NCBI GenBank assembly: GCA_002410325.1
Contig: DHRK01000007.1
Location: 195,544 to 259,543, forward strand
Source: Syntrophomonas sp. UBA5314
GTDB taxonomy: Bacteria > Bacillota > Syntrophomonadia > Syntrophomonadales > Syntrophomonadaceae
Direction of reading: 5' to 3'
Length of the DNA stretch: 64,000 nucleotides
Shown: positions 8,623-16,558 of the stretch, in pieces
Position numbering within the stretch: position 1 is the stretch's first letter
Layout: the number at the start of each line of letters is the position of its first letter
The notes under the pieces: model-generated
Told to the model about the DNA's origin: nothing
The model's input: the letters and a program-made list of their open reading frames with translations, nothing else
Databases searched by the model: none
Made by a program: the position numbers and the translations under genes

Positions 8623-8937
8623 ATGATACTGACTACCACACCCAATATTGAAGGCAAGACCATCAAAGATTACCTGGGACTGGTCACCGGGGAAGCCATT
8701 ATGGGGGCTAACATAGTCCGCGATATCTTCGCCAGTGTCACTGATATCGTCGGAGGGCGTTCCGGTGCTTATGAAGAGAAATTAAATGATGCCAGGCGAA
8801 TAGCTATTGATGAAATGGTGGACAAGGCCCGCCAAAAGGGAGCCAATGCCGTTGTAGGCGTAGATTTGGATTATGAAGTAATACGTGACGGGATGCTGAT
8901 GGTAGCTGCCAGCGGAACCGCCGTAAGATTTGAGTAA
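8623..8937 (+). CDS. YbjQ/UPF0145 heavy-metal-binding-domain family protein
   Basis: A 104-residue protein matching the YbjQ family: ILTTTPNIEG at the N-terminus, GEAIMGANIVRDIFA, and the C-terminal ANAVVGVDLDYE followed by a last strand. The family forms a pentameric beta/alpha assembly; its function is not established despite the name. ATG 8623 follows AAAAGG/CAGG at a normal distance; an in-frame GTG at 8614 is less well placed. Followed by a strong hairpin. Confidence 0.85.
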   Translation: MILTTTPNIEGKTIKDYLGLVTGEAIMGANIVRDIFASVTDIVGGRSGAYEEKLNDARRIAIDEMVDKARQKGANAVVGVDLDYEVIRDGMLMVAASGTAVRFE

Positions 8938-8964
8938 ACTGACAAAATGACAGTTCCAGGGGAC

Positions 8965-8999
8965 AAGGAGGCTGTCTCAAAAGTTGAGGCAGCCCCCTT
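8965..8999. terminator. Bidirectional hairpin between ybjQ-like gene and iorB
   Basis: AAGGAGGCTGTCTCAA and TTGAGGCAGCCCCCTT pair along 16 bases with two mismatches or wobbles around a tiny loop. It lies between two converging genes, and a T-run is present on each side after the stem. Confidence 0.7.
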
Positions 9000-9026
9000 T
9001 GATCAATAATCCATAGATTAAAAGCA

Positions 9027-9623
9027 TTATCCAGCCATGGCGGCAAACAGCTTTTCGCCCTCCCGGAAAGCCTTCAGGTTCACTTCCAGGGCCCTGGCGG
9101 GAACCATTGTGGCGATGGCTTTTTCCACTTCTTCAGCCGGAATTTCCATGGCTCCGGACAGCATGCCCACCAAAACCACGTTGGCGGCCTTTACATTGCC
9201 GCATTCGATGGCAATGGCGGTGGCGTCGACAGTGGTGGTATCAGGAACCAGGGCGGCGATCTTCTGATCGATGTCCTGCGGGTACTTGGCCTTGCCAGTC
9301 ATCACCGGCAGGGGGTCCACCCGGTCGTTGTTTATGATCACTTTTCCGCCCGGCTTCAGGTAGTCCAGCCAGCGGGCCGCTTCCAGTTTTTCAAAGGCCA
9401 GCAATACGTCGGCGTCGCCTTTCTTAATAATCGGGGAATAGATCTTTTCCCCGTAGCGGACCTGGGATACTACGCTGCCGCCCCGCTGAGCCATGCCGTG
9501 TATTTCCGAAACCTTAACGTCATACCCCATCTGTACCACCACCTGGGCGATAATGCGGCTGGTCAACAGGGTTCCCTGTCCTCCAACTCCTACAATCAGG
9601 ATGTTTCTCGTCTGGTTTGGCAT
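9027..9623 (-). CDS. iorB: Indolepyruvate:ferredoxin oxidoreductase, beta subunit
   Basis: 198 residues of the 2-oxoacid:acceptor oxidoreductase gamma-type domain. It starts with NILIVGVGGQGTLLTSRIIA and contains the SEIHGMAQRGGSVVSQVRYG block, both diagnostic for IorB. With IorA it oxidatively decarboxylates arylpyruvates (indolepyruvate, phenylpyruvate, hydroxyphenylpyruvate) to aryl-acetyl-CoA, reducing ferredoxin, in the cytoplasm. The start follows the iorA stop by two bases, so the two subunits are made together. It is the last gene of a minus-strand run that includes hisC and yyaC. Confidence 0.92.
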   Translation of the reverse strand: MPNQTRNILIVGVGGQGTLLTSRIIAQVVVQMGYDVKVSEIHGMAQRGGSVVSQVRYGEKIYSPIIKKGDADVLLAFEKLEAARWLDYLKPGGKVIINNDRVDPLPVMTGKAKYPQDIDQKIAALVPDTTTVDATAIAIECGNVKAANVVLVGMLSGAMEIPAEEVEKAIATMVPARALEVNLKAFREGEKLFAAMAG

Positions 9624-9625
9624 AG

Positions 9626-11368
9626 TTATCCCTCCACTATCTTGACGGCGTCAAAGGTGCAGACCTGAGGACAGAGGCCGCAGGTAATGCAGTTATTGGG
9701 ATTGATCACCGCCAGTTTTTCTTTATCCAGCCAGTACATGCCGGTGCAGCCGATGCGAATGCAGATCTTGCATCCTTTGCACAGTTCAGCATCTACATAG
9801 TATTTCTGTTGGGGGGGCTCTTTTACAATCAGGGCGCAGGGCCGCTTGCAAATGATGACCGAGGGCTCCCTTCTCTCCAGTTCCTCGGTCAGAGCCTGTC
9901 TCAACTCATCCAGTTTCAGGGGATCGACCACCCGCACATGCTCGATTCCCACCGCTTTGCACAGGGCCACCAGGTCCAGCTTGCTGGTAGTCTGAGCGGT
10001 AATGGTGCGCCCGGTGGCCGGGTGGTCCTGATGGCCGGTCATGGCCGTGGTATCGTTGTCCAGGATGAGAACGGTTGAAGTTCCCTGGTTGTATACGATA
10101 TCGATAAGGCCGGTTATGCCTGAATGAACAAAGGTGGAATCGCCTATTACAGCCACTGATTTACGGGCAAAGTCCTCGCCCCGGGCCTTTTCCATTCCCA
10201 TAACCGTACCGATGCTGGCTCCCATACAGATGCAGGAGTCCATGCCATCCAGAGGCGGCAGGGCCCCCAGGGTGTAGCAGCCTATGTCGCCGGTGACCGT
10301 AAGGCGCATGCGGTGCAGGGTGTAGAAAACCCCGCGATGCGGACAGCCCGGACAGAGCAGGGGCGGCCTTCCGGGGATCTCTTTATCCAGTCCGAAACCG
10401 ACGGCGGTATCGCGGCCAGCCAGACGCTCTTCGATCATTTCCGGGCTGTACTCGCCCAGCAGGGTGAAGATATCTTTACCTTCCACCTTGATGCCCCAGG
10501 CTTTTACCTGCTCTTCGATGACCGGCTCCAGCTCCTCCACAACCACCAGACGGTCCACCTGCCCGGCAAACGAACGGATCAGCCTCTCCGGCAGAGGATT
10601 GGTAAATCCCAGTTTTAGGATGGAAATATCCGGCATTGCTTCTTTTACATATTGATAGGCGACTCCGCTGGTAATGACCCCCAGGCTGCGGTCGCCCCAT
10701 TCAATTCTATTCAGTTCGGTTTCATCCGCGAACTCCTTTAAGGCCAGCATGCGCTTCTCCACTTCCACATGGCGCAGGCGGGCGTGTCCGGGCAGCATGA
10801 CGAATTTGACCGCGTTCTTTTTATACTCTTTTACCCCGGCTTCTTCCCTTTCTCCCGTCTCCACCAGGGTCTGGGAATGAGACAGGCGGGTGGTTACCCG
10901 GAGCATCACCGGCGTATCAAAACGCTCGCTCAGTTCAAAGCCCAGCCGGGTGTAGTCTTTGGCTTCCTGGCTGTCCGCCGGCTCCAAAACCGGCAGTTTG
11001 GCAAAGCGCGCATAACCCCGGTTGTCTTGTTCATTCTGGGAGGAATGCATGCCCGGGTCATCGGCTGAAATCAGGACCAATCCCCCGTTTACTCCGGTGT
11101 AGGCAAAGGTGTAGAGCGGATCGGCCGCCACATTGACTCCAACGTGCTTCATGGCTACCAGAGTCCTGGCCCCGCCTATGGATGCTCCGATGCCCACTTC
11201 CAGAGCCACCTTCTCATTGGGGGACCACTCGGCGTAGACCCCCGGAAACTCGGCAAAGCTGCTCACTATTTCCGTGCTGGGCGTACCCGGGTAGGCGGTT
11301 GCTACAGTGGCTCCGGCTTCATAGGCGCCCCTGGCAATAGCCTCATTTCCAATCATTAAGCGTTTCAA
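9626..11368 (-). CDS. iorA: Indolepyruvate:ferredoxin oxidoreductase, alpha subunit
   Basis: About 580 residues. The N-terminal pyrimidine-binding domain shows GNEAIARGAYEAG and TAYPGTPSTEI. The TPP domain follows with CPGCPHRG, the GDIGCYTLG loop and GDSTFVHSG...NDTTAMTGHQ. At the C-terminus two ferredoxin-type clusters use CKGCKICIRIGC and CITCGLCPQVC. This order is that of IorA. I chose TTG 11368 because GAGGAGG lies eight bases upstream of it, inside the eight-codon extension that would start at 11392. Aromatic 2-oxoacids are the expected substrates; the nearby aminotransferase would supply them from amino acids. Confidence 0.93.
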   Translation of the reverse strand: MKRLMIGNEAIARGAYEAGATVATAYPGTPSTEIVSSFAEFPGVYAEWSPNEKVALEVGIGASIGGARTLVAMKHVGVNVAADPLYTFAYTGVNGGLVLISADDPGMHSSQNEQDNRGYARFAKLPVLEPADSQEAKDYTRLGFELSERFDTPVMLRVTTRLSHSQTLVETGEREEAGVKEYKKNAVKFVMLPGHARLRHVEVEKRMLALKEFADETELNRIEWGDRSLGVITSGVAYQYVKEAMPDISILKLGFTNPLPERLIRSFAGQVDRLVVVEELEPVIEEQVKAWGIKVEGKDIFTLLGEYSPEMIEERLAGRDTAVGFGLDKEIPGRPPLLCPGCPHRGVFYTLHRMRLTVTGDIGCYTLGALPPLDGMDSCICMGASIGTVMGMEKARGEDFARKSVAVIGDSTFVHSGITGLIDIVYNQGTSTVLILDNDTTAMTGHQDHPATGRTITAQTTSKLDLVALCKAVGIEHVRVVDPLKLDELRQALTEELERREPSVIICKRPCALIVKEPPQQKYYVDAELCKGCKICIRIGCTGMYWLDKEKLAVINPNNCITCGLCPQVCTFDAVKIVEG

Positions 11369-11426
11369 ACAGGATACCTCCTCATGCCCCATGGCGATAT
11401 TGCAAAGAGCAGTCGTCCTAGACTCC

Positions 11427-11954
11427 TCATATTTCTAAATAATAGCTTCGGACCGCCTGGGCTATCAGGCGGGCCATCTGGTAGACCGGGCTTAAACTCG
11501 ATACTTGCGGGTCTTTAAACCTGCCCCGGCCTTTCAGGCTCAGCACTCCGGTCAATGAGTAATGCCCTAAAGGAGGAAGCCGTTTCAAAAGGGCTCTGCC
11601 GGGCATTAAAGGCTCGTCGCGCAGGCGCAAAGCGCCCAGCTCCGAGGGAGCGCCGGCTGAAGCATCGACGGCAAAGTGGATGCTGTCCGGGTGCTGGCGG
11701 TTGATATTGCCCAGTTCACTCGTAAGGTTGCCGGCGTGCAAAGGCTTATCCAAGGTGCCGTACACAGCCAGAGTTGGGACAGCTTCCTGAAGCAGGCTTC
11801 CGGTCAGGGGCCCCAAACAATCCAAAATATGGCGGTCGGAGCCGACACATAAAAACACGGCCCGCTCGATATCGGGCGGCAGAAGCGTTTTCATCAAACC
11901 GTTAAGCAGTTCCGGGGCCTCCAGATCGTTATGATGGCAGTCCATCAGCAGCAT
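11427..11954 (-). CDS. yyaC: YyaC-family spore protein (DUF1256)
   Basis: 175 residues matching YyaC, a sporulation-associated relative of the germination protease fold. Visible family features are FLCVGSDRHILDCLGPL near the N-terminus, AVYGTLDKPLHA in the middle, IHFAVDASAG and the C-terminal VYQMARLIAQAV helix. It is made during endospore formation; its exact target is not established. It begins two bases after the hisC stop and ends about 58 bases before iorA, so it appears to be in the same transcript. That a spore gene sits between two amino-acid genes is probably shared transcription, not shared function. Confidence 0.85.
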   Translation of the reverse strand: MLLMDCHHNDLEAPELLNGLMKTLLPPDIERAVFLCVGSDRHILDCLGPLTGSLLQEAVPTLAVYGTLDKPLHAGNLTSELGNINRQHPDSIHFAVDASAGAPSELGALRLRDEPLMPGRALLKRLPPLGHYSLTGVLSLKGRGRFKDPQVSSLSPVYQMARLIAQAVRSYYLEI

Positions 11955-11956
11955 GG

Positions 11957-13066
11957 CTATACCGGCTCCTTCAAAATCCCTATAAGCTCTCTGACCAAAC
12001 GAGCGTTGTCCTGCGGCCGGCCGACCGTCACCCTGATGTGACGGGGATAGCCGTATACGTCACCGGTGCGGACAATAACGCCCTTGCTGAGCAGCTTTTC
12101 AAAAACCGACCGGCAGTCGCGCCCGGTGTCGATAAGCAGAAAGTTGGCCTGGCTGGGAATCCAGGGCAGACCCAGCTCGTCCAGAGCCCGGGTAAGATAC
12201 TGCATTCCTTCAGCATTGTTGTCCCGGCTGCGCTGCACGTGCTCGTTATCATCCAAGGCTGCGGTGGCCGCCACCTGAGCCAGCAGGTTGACATTGAAGG
12301 GTTCACTGACCCTTTGCACCAGAGCGGCCAGCTCGGCCCGGCATAAACCATAGCCGATGCGCAGGGCGGCCAATCCGTATATCTTGGAAAAGGTCTTTAA
12401 AACGATTACATTGCGTCCTTCCCTTACGTAGCTCAGGCCGTCCGGATAATCCTCCTTGGTGGCATATTCACCATAGGCTTCATCGATGACCAGTATAACA
12501 TCATCGGGAAGGGATGCGACCCATCGATCTAATTCAGACTTGTTTACGTAGGTACCGGTGGGGTTGTTGGGATTGCACAAGTAGACAATCCGGGTTGCCC
12601 CATTTATCGCTTCCAGCATGGCGGGCAGGTCATGACGGTCTTCCTTAAGGGGTACGGCCACGCATTGGGCCCCCATAACCAGAGCGGTGAATTCATACTC
12701 GACGAAGGTGGGCCGGGCCAATACCACCTCATCACCGGGCCGTAAAAAGGTCTCGGCAATCAGGCGCAGGATCTCATCCGAACCGTTGCCCAGCAGAATC
12801 ATGTTTTCGGCCACACCGTATTTTTCGGCCAGCTTCTGCCGCAGGTAATAGCAATTGCTGTCCGGATAGATGTGCAGGAGGTTTATAGCTTCCCTAACCG
12901 CCTTTTCAGCCAGCGGCGACGCTCCCAGGGGGTTTTCGTTGGAGGCCATCTTTATTACGTCGGTAAGCCCCAGTTCCCTCTTTACTTCTTCAATAGGCTT
13001 CCCGGGGATATAGGGCTTAAGGTTGAAAATTTCAGGCCTGGCCAAATTGACACTGCGGTTGGGCAT
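11957..13066 (-). CDS. hisC: Histidinol-phosphate/aromatic aminotransferase
   Basis: 369 residues, PLP fold type I. Visible are the N-terminal KMASNENPLGASP, the CNPNNPTGTYV loop, IDEAYGEYA with the pyridine-binding Asp, KTFSKIYGLAALRIGYG with the Schiff-base lysine, and the C-terminal RVTVGRP. This is the HisC family, whose members often also transaminate phenylalanine and tyrosine. No other his genes are near. With iorAB in the same run, a role in converting aromatic amino acids to arylpyruvates (or the reverse) fits the context as well as histidine synthesis does. Confidence 0.88.
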   Translation of the reverse strand: MPNRSVNLARPEIFNLKPYIPGKPIEEVKRELGLTDVIKMASNENPLGASPLAEKAVREAINLLHIYPDSNCYYLRQKLAEKYGVAENMILLGNGSDEILRLIAETFLRPGDEVVLARPTFVEYEFTALVMGAQCVAVPLKEDRHDLPAMLEAINGATRIVYLCNPNNPTGTYVNKSELDRWVASLPDDVILVIDEAYGEYATKEDYPDGLSYVREGRNVIVLKTFSKIYGLAALRIGYGLCRAELAALVQRVSEPFNVNLLAQVAATAALDDNEHVQRSRDNNAEGMQYLTRALDELGLPWIPSQANFLLIDTGRDCRSVFEKLLSKGVIVRTGDVYGYPRHIRVTVGRPQDNARLVRELIGILKEPV

Positions 13067-13276
13067 GGTATCTTTTCCTCCATATCAACGCAAATCGATC
13101 ACCCGCTCGGCTTGTTAAAAGAAAACGGCTGCCATTCTGCAAAATCCCCTACAATTCTGCACTGCACTTATTTATTTTAACTCAATCCCTGGTGATATGC
13201 CATTACTAAATCCAGGGTAGGAAGGCGAAACAATACCGCTTAATCCCCACAACTAAAGGCGGCACAGCTTTACCTT

Positions 13277-13426
13277 TTGAACCAGGCATGTACTGAAAAG
13301 AGGCTGAATCAGTGGATACACTTGAGAAAAGATTCACAGGCAGAGGGACTACTGGAGCGGTTTGCACGAATTGACCCATTTAGAATGAGCAGGGTAGCTA
13401 TCCTTCCCGAACCAGATCTTCGATAA
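13277..13426 (+). pseudogene. Possible gene remnant in the hisC upstream gap
   Basis: The 331-bp gap 13067-13397 has no convincing gene. A 49-codon open frame with protein-like composition (ends LLERFARIDPFR then MSRV) runs into the next gene antisense. It has no start with a ribosome site and no family I recognise. It may be the tail of a decayed helical-repeat gene, or chance. Confidence 0.2.
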
Positions 13427-13700
13427 GTCCGGCCGTGTTTTTTAGGACTTCCTGGTCCTGCATGTCCAGAGCTAGCAGAGTGGCCTTAATGATCTCATTG
13501 GATTCCGGATCCAGATGGTCAGGCTCCCATTTTTTCAAGGCTTCCATCAGCTCCGGGCAGCGGCCCTTGACCACCGCCTGGTCCAACAAGTTCAGCAGGA
13601 AATGCATTTCATGATGGCTTATCCGGTGGCGCAGGGAGAGATCGACGATTAAACTGGCCGTTTCATCATAGATCTTGTGGATTTTTTGCTCTTCGTACAT
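13398..13700 (-). CDS. Hypothetical helical protein, 100 aa
   Basis: A small acidic protein that is helical throughout (MYEEQKIHKIYDETASLI... ending GLIEDLVREG). I do not recognise the family. The start ATG 13700 follows GGAGAGG and abuts the stop of the DnaB-like gene at 13702, so the two are translationally coupled. That coupling suggests an accessory role in the same replication-related operon, but this is only context. No membrane segment, no metal motif. Confidence 0.6.
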   Translation of the reverse strand: MYEEQKIHKIYDETASLIVDLSLRHRISHHEMHFLLNLLDQAVVKGRCPELMEALKKWEPDHLDPESNEIIKATLLALDMQDQEVLKNTAGLIEDLVREG

Positions 13701-13701
13701 A

Positions 13702-15066
13702 CTAGCCTCTCCTATCCGCATCCTTCATGATCTGTTTTTGCAAGTCGAAAACAATGGGAATACGTTTGCCGCTTACACCATCGCGGTTTTTCTCTATGTA
13801 CAGGGCGTAGTTGGGATTATGGTATTTTTTCAGGTTTTCATCGGTTTCCAGGTCTTCCGGGTCCAGGGGGCTCAGCTTTAACATCAGGTCGCATTCGTTC
13901 TTCATGCGTTTGGCGCCCTGCAGCGAGCCGTCGGGGTTCAGCTGCACCAGGCAGATAACCGCAATTCCTAAATTTTGGGCCAGAATCTTCTGGGTTTTGA
14001 CGATCTGCTCCAGGAGCTGCCACTCGGCCAGGCGGGGGTCCATTTTATCCATGCGGCCTATATAGTCGATGATCATCATCTCTATGTTTTTTTGGGCTTT
14101 AAACTTGCGGGCCAGAGATATGGTCTTCTCCGGGGTCAGGTTGGGACAGGGATAGGAGTAGAATCCACTGACGCGCAGCCGGGAATAAGCGTTCAAGACT
14201 TTGGACAGTTCCGTCTCGGTGATGTCCCCTTTGCGGATCAGGTCGTGGTCGATGCCGGCCAGTATGGAAGCCCAGCGCAGGGCGATCTGCTGCCGGCTCA
14301 TTTCAGTATTCAGATAGAGCAGGTTCCTGCCGTTGTCCACCGCCACCGCTTTGGCGGTATGAAGAGCGAAAGCGGTCTTGCCGTGGCCGGTCTGGGCGCC
14401 CAGAATAATGAGGTCGCCTGGTTTATAGCCCAGGGTGATATGGTTCAGATTGTCAAAACCGGTGGGCAAACCATCCAGGGGGATTACCCCCTTATGCTCT
14501 TCCTGGATTTCCTTAAAGCGCAAAAAGCGCCGCTCCACTTCTTCATAGCCCAGGTGAGCCAGCTCCTCGGGGGTGTCGATGTGGTCGTCGTGGTCCAGGG
14601 CGGTCAGGTTGGTCAATTCTTCCTCGGCCAGCAGCAAAGTCTCTTCGACTTCACGGTCCTGGTTCTCGGTGAGCATCTGCTGGTTGCGGCGCAGGAAGCC
14701 TTCAAAGCGGCGCAGCTTGGATTTATCCTTGACCCTTTTTATCCAGTACAGGATGTTCTCGTCTTCTATGTAGTGTTCAGAAATGTATTTAAGCTCTTCG
14801 ATGTCCCGGGGATTGGAAAATAGGCCCAGGGTATGGGCTTCCTTGAGGAGTTCCACATAGGTGGGACGAATTTCCCTTTCGTAGATGCTGCAGGTCAACT
14901 CAAACAGGTTGGCGTGCCGGGGTGAATAAAAATCGCTGGCCGAAAGCGCGTTATAGGCCTCGATACAGGCGTCTTCAGAATGCAGCATGGATGACAATAC
15001 CCGCCGCTCGCTTTCCAGGTCAAACAAATAATCTTCTTTACTGCTTGATTTTACGGGCAGACTCAT
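13702..15066 (-). CDS. DnaB-like replicative helicase
   Basis: 454 residues. The N-terminal DnaB_N helical domain is at about 15-115 (FDLESERRVLSSMLHS). The RecA-like hexameric helicase domain starts near 195 with PTGFDNLNHITLGYKPGDLIILG, Walker A GAQTGHGKT, Walker B in MMIIDYIGR, and an arginine-finger region near the end. It unwinds DNA at the replication fork. It differs from housekeeping DnaB in motif spellings (SRQQIALR for the usual sxxql.R) and has only ~454 residues. The neighbour upstream is a DnaD-like protein. It may be an additional replicative helicase or a domesticated phage copy. Confidence 0.85.
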   Translation of the reverse strand: MSLPVKSSSKEDYLFDLESERRVLSSMLHSEDACIEAYNALSASDFYSPRHANLFELTCSIYEREIRPTYVELLKEAHTLGLFSNPRDIEELKYISEHYIEDENILYWIKRVKDKSKLRRFEGFLRRNQQMLTENQDREVEETLLLAEEELTNLTALDHDDHIDTPEELAHLGYEEVERRFLRFKEIQEEHKGVIPLDGLPTGFDNLNHITLGYKPGDLIILGAQTGHGKTAFALHTAKAVAVDNGRNLLYLNTEMSRQQIALRWASILAGIDHDLIRKGDITETELSKVLNAYSRLRVSGFYSYPCPNLTPEKTISLARKFKAQKNIEMMIIDYIGRMDKMDPRLAEWQLLEQIVKTQKILAQNLGIAVICLVQLNPDGSLQGAKRMKNECDLMLKLSPLDPEDLETDENLKKYHNPNYALYIEKNRDGVSGKRIPIVFDLQKQIMKDADRRG

Positions 15067-15119
15067 CTTACCACCTCCGCCCCCTAATTATAACAGGCCC
15101 GAGCTAAAAACCGCCGCTT

Positions 15120-16280
15120 TTATTCTTTGGGGCCCGGTGGTACAAACGTTTCATAAGTGTTGGATACGGTTGATTTCTCTTTTTTGGCATAGGCCGGGGC
15201 GGGTTTTTCATTTTTGCTCCGGGCTTTGTAATTCTTTATCTCCTGGTCGGCCTGCTCGGGCTGCCTGATCTCTTTCTTCATCCAGTTGTGCAGTACGCTG
15301 TCTATGTATTCCAAACCGCCATTGCGGGTGCGCTGGCACATGATTTCCCCGGCTTTCATTATCATGGAGTGGCTGAATCCCCAATCATAGCGCCATTTAT
15401 AGTAAACCTTGCGCCGGGCTTCGGCGCTCATATCGATGCCGGTATAGTTGCCAAACCCGGCGATCTCCGGGTCAAAGGTATTAGTCCGGGCCGAACGGGT
15501 GCTCTTCTCAACATCGATATAGTTGTTAAAATAACTCTCCAGGCCCTCCAGGGTGGATATGGAATATTCTTTGAGGTCTTTGGCGATCCGGGTTATTTCA
15601 CCGGGATTGTATATATTTCTTTCAAAGCACAGCTCCAGCATGCAAAGCAGGAATTCCGGCGTAAACTTCATTTCTTCCAGCCATTTGCGCACTTCCACGC
15701 TCATCTTATGGCTCATCAGGTTGCCGGTTTTTTTGGAGATGAAGTCGCCCAGCTTTTTCAGGTTGCCATTGGGTATAGAATTTTGATTCTCAACCGGTCC
15801 TTTGGACCTTTCCTCCTCCAACTGCAGCTCCAGTTGCTCTATCTTGCTGCGGTAATCATCCAAAAGGGCCACTTTATTTTCCTCTTCGGCCGGGGCAGGA
15901 GCAGGATAGCTCTGGCGGTACAGATCCACATGATCGCGCAGGAGCAGCTTTTCCGCCTTTTTCAGGAGGGGTTCCAGGGTTATCACCCGGTCGGCAAAAT
16001 TAGCGGTCCCGTCCAGGTGGATGATTTCGGCCCGGGCCAGATTGGCTAAACGGCGCGACAATTTTGTCTTGCTCAAGGTCGGGCAGTATTGCAAGACCTG
16101 TCCAACCTGCACGCCGATCTGAAAGAGGGGCTGGGTTCTTTCAAAGGTATAGAAAATCGCCGTAAGAACACCGATGTCCTCAATTTCTATATCAAGTTCT
16201 TTTGAATAGTGTAATACGATGCCGGGGACGTTGGCAAAGCCCCACCGAAAGAGCTCAAGAAAAGCAGAATGCTGGTTCAT
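15120..16280 (-). CDS. DnaD-domain replication initiation protein
   Basis: About 386 residues with a winged-helix-like N-terminal part (LTAIFYTFERTQ...LSKTKLSRRLANLARAEII), a charged linker, then two DnaD/DnaB-2 type helical repeats. The second has the family signature YYKWRYDWGFSHSMIMKAGE followed by YIDSVLHNW. In Firmicutes such proteins (DnaD, DnaB) load the replicative helicase at the origin. The start at ATG 16280 is set by AGGGGAGG ten bases before it. It sits 53 bases before the DnaB-like helicase gene, so the two form a loader/helicase pair. Low-complexity basic C-terminus (KSKNEKPAPAYAKK). Confidence 0.8.
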   Translation of the reverse strand: MNQHSAFLELFRWGFANVPGIVLHYSKELDIEIEDIGVLTAIFYTFERTQPLFQIGVQVGQVLQYCPTLSKTKLSRRLANLARAEIIHLDGTANFADRVITLEPLLKKAEKLLLRDHVDLYRQSYPAPAPAEEENKVALLDDYRSKIEQLELQLEEERSKGPVENQNSIPNGNLKKLGDFISKKTGNLMSHKMSVEVRKWLEEMKFTPEFLLCMLELCFERNIYNPGEITRIAKDLKEYSISTLEGLESYFNNYIDVEKSTRSARTNTFDPEIAGFGNYTGIDMSAEARRKVYYKWRYDWGFSHSMIMKAGEIMCQRTRNGGLEYIDSVLHNWMKKEIRQPEQADQEIKNYKARSKNEKPAPAYAKKEKSTVSNTYETFVPPGPKE

Positions 16281-16510
16281 CAAAGCGTGGCCTCCCCTAT
16301 GGTGTAAACGAATTATAGCACCATGCTTGTCCCTAAACAAGTACAGTTGCTTTAAGGATTAATGTCTAAAAAGGGTTATTATCAGGTAAATCTTTGGCGC
16401 ATGCCCACTGAAAAGCTGGGAAGGCAAATCAAGCTCCAAATCCAAGGTTGACTCTGGGCACAGCGATACTATGGTCCCAAATTTAACCAGGTCAATGGAC
16501 CTTAGAGTGA

Positions 16511-16543
16511 AGAAAAATAGGGCTGTCAAAAAACGACAGCCCC
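16511..16543 (-). terminator. Rho-independent terminator after the beta-CASP gene
   Basis: On the minus strand GGGGCTGTCG, a T-rich loop and GACAGCCC are followed by TATTTTTCTT. It lies directly after the stop of the beta-CASP nuclease gene. Confidence 0.8.
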
Positions 16544-16558
16544 GCCTATAATTTTTCT

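Noticed and set aside
13975..14823. A 282-codon open frame on the plus strand opposite the DnaB-like gene
   Set aside because: No ribosome site; composition is the mirror of the helicase codons; the minus-strand protein has clear motifs.
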